This document shows, piece by piece, positions 59,301-64,000 of a stretch of 64,000 bases of DNA (its first letter is position 1; each line of letters begins with the position of its first letter). Origin of the DNA: Nyssa sinensis (taxonomy: Eukaryota; Streptophyta; Magnoliopsida; Cornales; Nyssaceae); assembly GCA_008638375.1 (NCBI GenBank), contig CM018038.1, positions 29,114,753-29,178,752 of the forward strand. The letters run 5' to 3'. The notes under the pieces are model-generated. The model saw only the letters and a program-made list of their open reading frames with translations. It had not been told where the DNA came from and made no database searches. A program made the translations under genes and the position numbers.

Positions 59301-61208
59301 AAATGTGGTTGTAATAGAGCCCGTGAAGTGGAATCATAACTTCACTGAAACACTCCCAAAACAAAGGGGGGAAAAAGAGAGGAAGAAATTTTTTTTCTTC
59401 TGGTGGCGTAAGGGGAGGGGTTGCAGAGAGAGAGAGAGCAACTGGTTGTCAACCTTTGCTTTGTAGAGTTGTCTCAGAGAGGCCTGCTCATGCTCAATAT
59501 ACTCATCTTTGTGAGCAAGAAACAAAGACTCTGTTAGGCCTGTACCAAGAGAGAGCTTATTTCAGGACATCAAAAGTAAAAATAAAAAAATATTATCATA
59601 CATGAAACATATTTACTACAAGGTAATTCAATCAATTAAAAGAGAACTTTAGGTTTCCATTCATTTAAAAAAATCAACTTCCCTCTGTGACTAGTTACAA
59701 ACACTCTGAACTAACTGACTATGATTAATGAATATTTCGCAAGATTTTTAATGCAATGTGCACTACAAAATTTAGCAAAATGGAAAAATTACAATGTGAA
59801 GATTGTTAATTAAATATGACCAATAACAATACTTTGACCCTCTCTTTATCCTGCTTATTAATAAACTCAGTTAAATTAAGAAAAGAAAAACTCTATTAAA
59901 GAAGGCAACAGAAGCAAAACAAAAAAAAACTATTTAACGGAATTCATATGTAGGAACAACTCATAACAATCAAACAGCAGTCAAGTAGAAACAAATTTAC
60001 AAGCTTAGTCCTAGCTATAATAGTATTCCATGCAAAATGGCTGAATCCTTCTTTTAGAACTGGAATCTTCCTGCAGTGTTCTTTTTTCCAGTTTAAATCC
60101 ACCAAAGCTTCTTTACATCAGTTACAACATATCTAACCATGACAAGGAAGGCCACTTCTATGTTTCCTTTACCAGCATCATGAATATTAAATGCCTCACA
60201 AAGTACCAAGAAAGACAAGTATGCCATATCTATCCATAGATATGTTCTACTATCCTTGTACCAATTACCAATATATCATTGAAATTTACTGGTAAATTTA
60301 ATCAACAAAGCGGCCTTATATATAACAGAACATATTTACCATTTAAACAAGCTTAAACCTTGTCAATGCAGAATCTGCTCTGAAATAGGAAGTTCAGGTA
60401 TTGGATCTAAAAGGAAACTAGCAATTTTTTTCTCGAGTCTCACCTTCGACATCCAAGTCACCACAACCCACAGCACGTAGATCTCTAGCAAGCTCCTCAG
60501 TTTTCTCATATGCCACGGCTAGCATTCTAAGATACTGAAGCCTCAAACAAACACAAATGAGGTCAAAATCTGACTTGAACACCAAATTGGTATTGGAATT
60601 AAAAGAATTAATTGCAGTCCCAGAATTCAACTCACTAATAGAAGTCCGCCTTCTTCCATAAGAGGTGGATTAACAAGAGATGGTTTCAGCAACAGCTTGT
60701 CAAGAAGTGTTGTAACTCGCTGCTCCAAAACTCGCTGCATACAACCAAGAAAACTGGTCATAATTGTAAAATTACCGACCAACACAATCCTATTATCTGA
60801 TTGAATGCATTGACATTAGAGGACATAAAAGGAGTTCATGACAGAATACCTGAACCAAAATTGACATAACATCATTTGGAGAAGGGAATACAGCCATTAT
60901 TGTGGCTGCTTCTTTACGCACAGTATCTGGAGACCAATCATAACAAAAATATATTTTTTTTAGTAAGTAATCAGAACAAATATATTGAATTCATCATGTA
61001 CCAACATCTTTCATTAAGATCAATGAAAATCCTTCAAACCTGTGATTTCTTTGTACAATGAAGAAAGTCCACGCGCAACATTGCTAGGACTAGGTTGGGA
61101 AACCTGGTCACCAAGAACCAATCTAGTGTCTGCGTTCATGATCTCTATGTCAATGAACATCGGACGTGTTGCCACATAATGTTGCATTGCACTAGTGCCC
61201 CTATTAAA
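47333..61208 (-). CDS. SEC10: SEC10, exocyst complex subunit (EXOC5 family), C-terminal two thirds
   Basis: Sixteen GT-AG exons on the minus strand: 61040-61208, 60850-60926, 60636-60734, 60444-60534, 59454-59539, 59106-59279, 54115-54168, 53836-53964, 53578-53670, 53348-53494, 53000-53097, 52564-52648, 51928-51986, 47917-48016, 47752-47835, 47333-47411. They encode about 540 residues and match plant SEC10 as I know it, e.g. [77 protein letters not shown] and [17 protein letters not shown]10 is a rod-like helical subunit of the exocyst, which tethers secretory vesicles to the plasma membrane. Family length is about 830 residues, so the N-terminal exons lie past 64000. Exon 47917-48016 has one extra base (AAAA at 47959-47962), giving a frameshift and stop; all other exons are open. 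Introns of 4.8 and 3.9 kb hold transposon debris. Confidence 0.93.
48406..49125 (+). repeat. LTR-like remnant in a SEC10 intron, with a LINE 3' fragment inside
   Basis: It starts TGTAATATCCCG and ends CGGGTGTGACA, inverted-type ends typical of gypsy LTRs. The flanks (gctat, actag) do not match. Around 48735-48900 lies a stretch (gataagtaataaattcatta, then gggcgtgcacccaaatac) that recurs in the LINE 3' end at 62230, in the same orientation. Confidence 0.5.
49131..51735 (+). mobile_element. 5'-truncated L1-type LINE in a SEC10 intron
   Basis: RT motifs in order: [20 protein letters not shown] then [14 protein letters not shown] (about 49200-49316), a frame change, [28 protein letters not shown] (49458) and [11 protein letters not shown]. 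The C-terminal zinc-binding part shows [10 protein letters not shown] and SRIPSKAAF (about 51155-51240). Many stops and frameshifts. An unrelated segment of about 400 bp (about 50740-51150) interrupts it. The 3' end near 51735 is a short A run. It lies opposite to SEC10. Confidence 0.82.
50740..51150. other. Unidentified insert within the LINE
   Basis: It separates the LINE RT from its zinc-binding part. Near its left edge is a perfect 10-bp inverted repeat, cacaattcgc (50744-50753) and gcgaattgtg (50764-50773). I cannot assign it to a family. Confidence 0.4.
52751..52776. repeat. (GA)n microsatellite
   Basis: About 13 GA units in the SEC10 intron between exons 53000-53097 and 52564-52648. 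Confidence 0.9.
54169..56152. other. Left part of the large SEC10 intron (54169-59105), unassigned
   Basis: No exon of SEC10 and no recognised transposon domain. A 99-codon minus-strand frame (55917-55618) ending [11 protein letters not shown] may be a retroelement piece but shows no motif I can name. Confidence 0.4.
56153..56731. repeat. Small element with inverted ends, copy 1
   Basis: It starts gaagcaccgatac and ends gtgtccgtgcttc, roughly inverted to each other. The interior has a pyrimidine tract, TA repeats (56408-56447) and an AT-rich block (about 56460-56600) clearly shared with copy 2 at 57862. It is interrupted by a 71-bp TRIM LTR. No target duplication seen. Confidence 0.6.
56244..56314 (+). 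mobile_element. Solo TRIM LTR (71 bp), TSD aagga
   Basis: It starts TGTTAGCTTG and ends GATCTAACA, flanked by aagga at 56239-56243 and 56315-56319. The core ctctctaacagcttaagctt matches the TRIM LTR at 36641 except one base. Copy 2 of the surrounding element lacks this block, which supports insertion. Confidence 0.85.
57370..57855 (-). pseudogene. Ty3/gypsy RT/RNase H fragment in a SEC10 intron
   Basis: The minus strand shows [15 protein letters not shown] (about 57850), then [20 protein letters not shown] (57683-57624) and, after frame changes, [12 protein letters not shown] near 57395. These are the RT-connection and RNase H parts of chromovirus-type gypsy elements. It is cut on the right by the small element starting at 57862, and has stops. 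Confidence 0.8.
57862..58440. repeat. Small element with inverted ends, copy 2
   Basis: It starts gaagcacggacac and ends tgtccatatcagtgcttc. It shares pyrimidine tract, TA repeat and AT-rich body with copy 1. It abuts the gypsy fragment and could be a MITE-like element; the family is not identified. Confidence 0.6.
58441..59105. other. Right end of the large SEC10 intron, no gene seen
   Basis: AT-rich intron sequence between copy 2 of the small element and exon 59106-59279. A tatttatttatttttgataa stretch near 58690 resembles a LINE 3' end. Confidence 0.4.
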
Positions 61209-61712
61209 CTGTATTGCAAAACACATAGATAACAAGAGGTTGTACAGATTAACAAGATTCTTTTATAATTTCACCAGTTCCAACCTAAAACTAGAGAAGC
61301 ATAAAATTAAATTCTAATGATCTGCTTAAAACATGGAATGCATCAAGGCGTTATCCGATCAGAAGAAAATTGCAGAGAAGTAACACAAGAAGGTCTAGGA
61401 ATCCCCTTCATTCAAAAGGGGGGAGAAAACAAAGAAAGGAGGATATCAGGCCCTTTGTACGGTCACCAAGATTCTAGAAAATTTATAAGCTTCATCATAA
61501 TGTGATCAAAATCAGCATTCATGAGCACAATGAAATTGTCACATGTTCTAGAAAGTAAGAAGTCATGATTTTTAAAAAAAGTATCCAAGTTCGCACATTC
61601 ACATCAATAAACCATAAAATGTCCATGTTTTGCAACTGTTACTCTGTAACAAAATAAAAAAGCTGTGACACAACTTCTATAAACCTTATTCAAGAACAAG
61701 AAAAACATTTTT

Positions 61713-62222
61713 TTGTGTTTAAGTTTTAATTGAAAAGGCACCACAATGAGGGTGCACCCATGTACACACTATATATACAATATAAGACTACACAAAAAAT
61801 CTGTACTTTCATCTGTCCAAGCAACTCTACAAAAGATTCAATAAACATGGAAGAACTCCCTGCAATCCAAAACAATGAGCTTAAAATGTACTTGAGAGCC
61901 CATTTCGAAGATTCTGACTCTTCAAAGGCTCTTCTATTTCTCTCTAACAATTATTTCCACCAAAGGAATAGTGGGGCCACCGGCCAAGAATCCCTTGCTC
62001 TCTTTCTCACCCTATAACCTCTCCAACTTTCCAAAACCAACCGAGACATCACCTAAACCACACCACATAGAGCCAATAATAGAGACCACAAGTCTCTAGC
62101 TACCAGGCAATGCAACAAAAGATGACAGATTGACAACTATTAAGTCCCAAATTGCCTTACCTTTGTGAGGAGCCTTAAGAGGTAAACCCAATCATGAGAT
62201 AGGTAAGGGCTCCACTGGACAT
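61713..62222 (-). mobile_element. LINE 3' fragment in a SEC10 intron
   Basis: The T-rich start on plus (61708-61730), followed by gagggtgcacccatgtacac, matches LINE 3' ends seen at 48735 and 62230. No RT domain is left. Confidence 0.5.
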
Positions 62223-62224
62223 CC

Positions 62225-63469
62225 CAAATTTTTTTATTTTTTGATTAGTAATATAAATTTCATTAAAGAGCACCAAGGGGGTGCACCCAAGTACAAAAAA
62301 TAATTACAATCATTCTATGGGTCGACGCACATAGAATGCAAAAAAGTTACAAAAGAATCTACATCCAAAGTGGAGCCTCCCAACAACCAAAAAAAGTAGA
62401 GAGGTCAACACCGACACCTTGACCCTCCAAATAGGGGACTCAATGCCCTCAAAAGTTCTAATATTTCTTTCCTGTAAAATGCCCTACCAAATGGCAAGAG
62501 GGACTAATCTCCAAGCTTTTCCTGTCCTCCTGCTGAAAAATCTCTCCCCCAAGACTCTAAGACTTCCCCGGAAGAGCGTGGAAAAACCCAAGAAATCCCA
62601 AAAAGGCCAATCATCAGCATCCAGATTGCCCGAGTGAACGAGCAATGGATTAGAAGATGATTCCTCGATGTTCTTGCACAAAAAACACCAATTTCACCAA
62701 GATTATGTCCCTCTTCCTCAAATTATCCATCGTTAAGTTTTTTCCCCAAACCACTATAAATGCCAAAAAAGAAAAAAACTACTTTTAACAGAGTTTTAGC
62801 ATTCCAAATGCTTTGCATGGGAAATGAGAACCCCTATCCCCAAGCAAAAGCAAATAATATGACTTTACTGAAAACATCCCCCCACTGCCTTTTGAAATTG
62901 ATATCCCATACTATATTATCCCCTGAAATCCTGCAATAATCAACTATCCTTGCATGTTTAGTTGTTGAAATCTGGAACAAAAATTGAAATGCCACAAAAA
63001 GAGGACCCCTCTCAATCCAAGCATCCAACCAAAATCTAATTCTAGTCCCATCCCCTACTCTCCATTTAATATGTTTCGAAAACTCATCCCAACCCTTCGG
63101 ATACTCTTCCACACCCCCACACCGTGGGAGGATCTCACCTCCCTAGAACACCAATTTCCATGAACCAACCCATATTTCTTCTCCACCTATCCATAGGCTA
63201 TCCTTTTCTCTTCCAAATTTCCACAATCATTTCCCTAGTAAGGCCTCATGAAATAAATGAAACCTTGGAATTCCCAGGCTTCCATCCTTCATGGGATGGC
63301 ACACACTCTCCCAATCCACAAGATGAAACTTATGCTAATCACCCATACCTCCTCACAAGAAGGCTCACAGCAAATTTTCCAGCCTCCTTACCACCAAAAC
63401 TAGGATTAGGAATAGAGACATAAACTACATTGGTAGGCTTGAGAGAGTACCCTTCAAAAGGATGAGTCG

Positions 63470-63500
<31 letters not shown>

Positions 63501-63640
63501 TTTGAAAGATATTGCTTCTTCAAACCGGCCAGCTTCCTTTCAAACCTCTCCACAACCACATGCCAAATGCATGATTTTTTTTTTATGATGCTCCAAGAGG
63601 AAGAGGTTGTTTGGGGGAGCGTTCTAGGGTGTAGATTCAC
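62225..63640 (-). mobile_element. 5'-truncated L1-type LINE in a SEC10 intron
   Basis: From right to left the minus strand shows the RT C-terminal part ([19 protein letters not shown], about 63560; LPMYFMSLF near 63425) and the zinc-binding RVT region with WRVGDGTRIRFWLDAW (63067-63020), then KAWRLVPLAIW (about 62515-62484). The 3' end has gattagtaatataaatttca and an A-run (plus T-run at 62228). Many stops. A poly(C) run at 63470-63494 interrupts the coding part. Confidence 0.8.
63470..63494 (+). repeat. Poly(C) tract inside the LINE remnant
   Basis: About 25 C in a row at the place where the LINE frame is expected to read on after YLSKKE. Confidence 0.9.
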
Positions 63641-64000
63641 GTGTAGGATGTCCTAACGAGATAATGGAACTGTTCGGAACAGTGTGGGATGGGCCCCTAA
63701 CGTGCGTGAAACTAGGCAATTCACCATTTGCACGACACTCGGCTGGAGCAGCACTCTACCCACATCCGAGTTTCACTTTGCTCCTTGCCACTAAAGTTCA
63801 TTTTATTTAAAAAATAATCTTTCACTTTTTTTGTCTTTTCCCTTGAGATTTCAGCTTCTTCTTTAGATTTGCGCGCCATCACATTTTTTGCAGACCTTTC
63901 TTTCCTTCTGCCATAATATATATACACACACAGACACACACACACACACAAAATATAATATACATATATAACATAGATAATCTTTTATTAATATTATAAT
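63641..64000. other. Window edge, probable SEC10 intron
   Basis: No SEC10 exon recognised. It contains an (AC)n microsatellite (about 63924-63950) and TA-rich sequence. Confidence 0.5.

Noticed and set aside
47333..61208. Assignment of the spliced gene to COG4 (Golgi tethering)
   Set aside because: First thought from the tethering-complex look of the exons, but the conserved blocks match SEC10 from the middle to the C-terminus, not COG4.
1..64000. CRISPR array, rRNA or bacterial-type operon
   Set aside because: No direct repeat-spacer pattern, no rRNA-like sequence and no Shine-Dalgarno-led gene cluster; the window is plant nuclear DNA.

Overview
The window is a repeat-rich stretch of a plant nuclear genome, most likely a woody eudicot. 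Evidence: a spliced plant SEC10 (exocyst) gene with GT-AG introns, plant Ty1/copia and Ty3/gypsy (Tat) LTR retrotransposons, L1-type LINEs, a TRIM, and an AT-rich background with many microsatellites. I cannot name the species. No prokaryotic, viral or organellar gene set is visible.

Left half (46-32691): one large nest. The outer shell is a defective Ty1/copia element (LTR 46-1302, Met-type primer site, 3' LTR from 17682 to 32691). Its interior is interrupted by a complete Ty3/gypsy element of the Tat type (2241-14141, 646-bp LTRs, TSD tataa). That element has a single gag-pol frame broken only by nonsense codons, a 12-unit minisatellite after integrase, and two antisense gene-like units between pol and the 3' LTR; one of these has two recognisable introns. 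The copia 3' LTR is split into four pieces by three further insertions: two solo LTRs of one gypsy-related family with exact TSDs (25645-28496 and 28881-32258), and a compound, rearranged insertion (18013-25456).

Middle (32692-47332): an AT-rich block holds a decayed minus-strand Ulp1/C48-peptidase-like gene (34806-38640). This gene carries a 248-bp TRIM with 73-bp LTRs (36641-36888), and the block has an unusual scatter of the 12-bp palindrome gtgaaatttcac. Next come a tRNA-Ser-derived SINE candidate and two more solo LTRs of the same family in opposite orientations (40900-43773 and 43848-45376), then intergenic DNA with a long poly(G) run.

Right half (47333-61208 and beyond): the only clear host gene, SEC10, on the minus strand. 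I resolve sixteen exons, coding for about the C-terminal 540 residues; the 5' exons lie beyond position 64000. Its introns are swollen by LINE fragments, an LTR remnant, a gypsy RT/RNase H fragment, two related copies of a small element with inverted ends, and a solo TRIM LTR. One exon has a single-base insertion (AAAA at 47959-47962 on the plus strand) that shifts the frame.

I find no convincing undescribed protein system. The points that most deserve a second look are the spliced antisense units of the Tat element, the SEC10 frameshift, the Ulp1-like block with its palindromes, and the miniature TRIMs.
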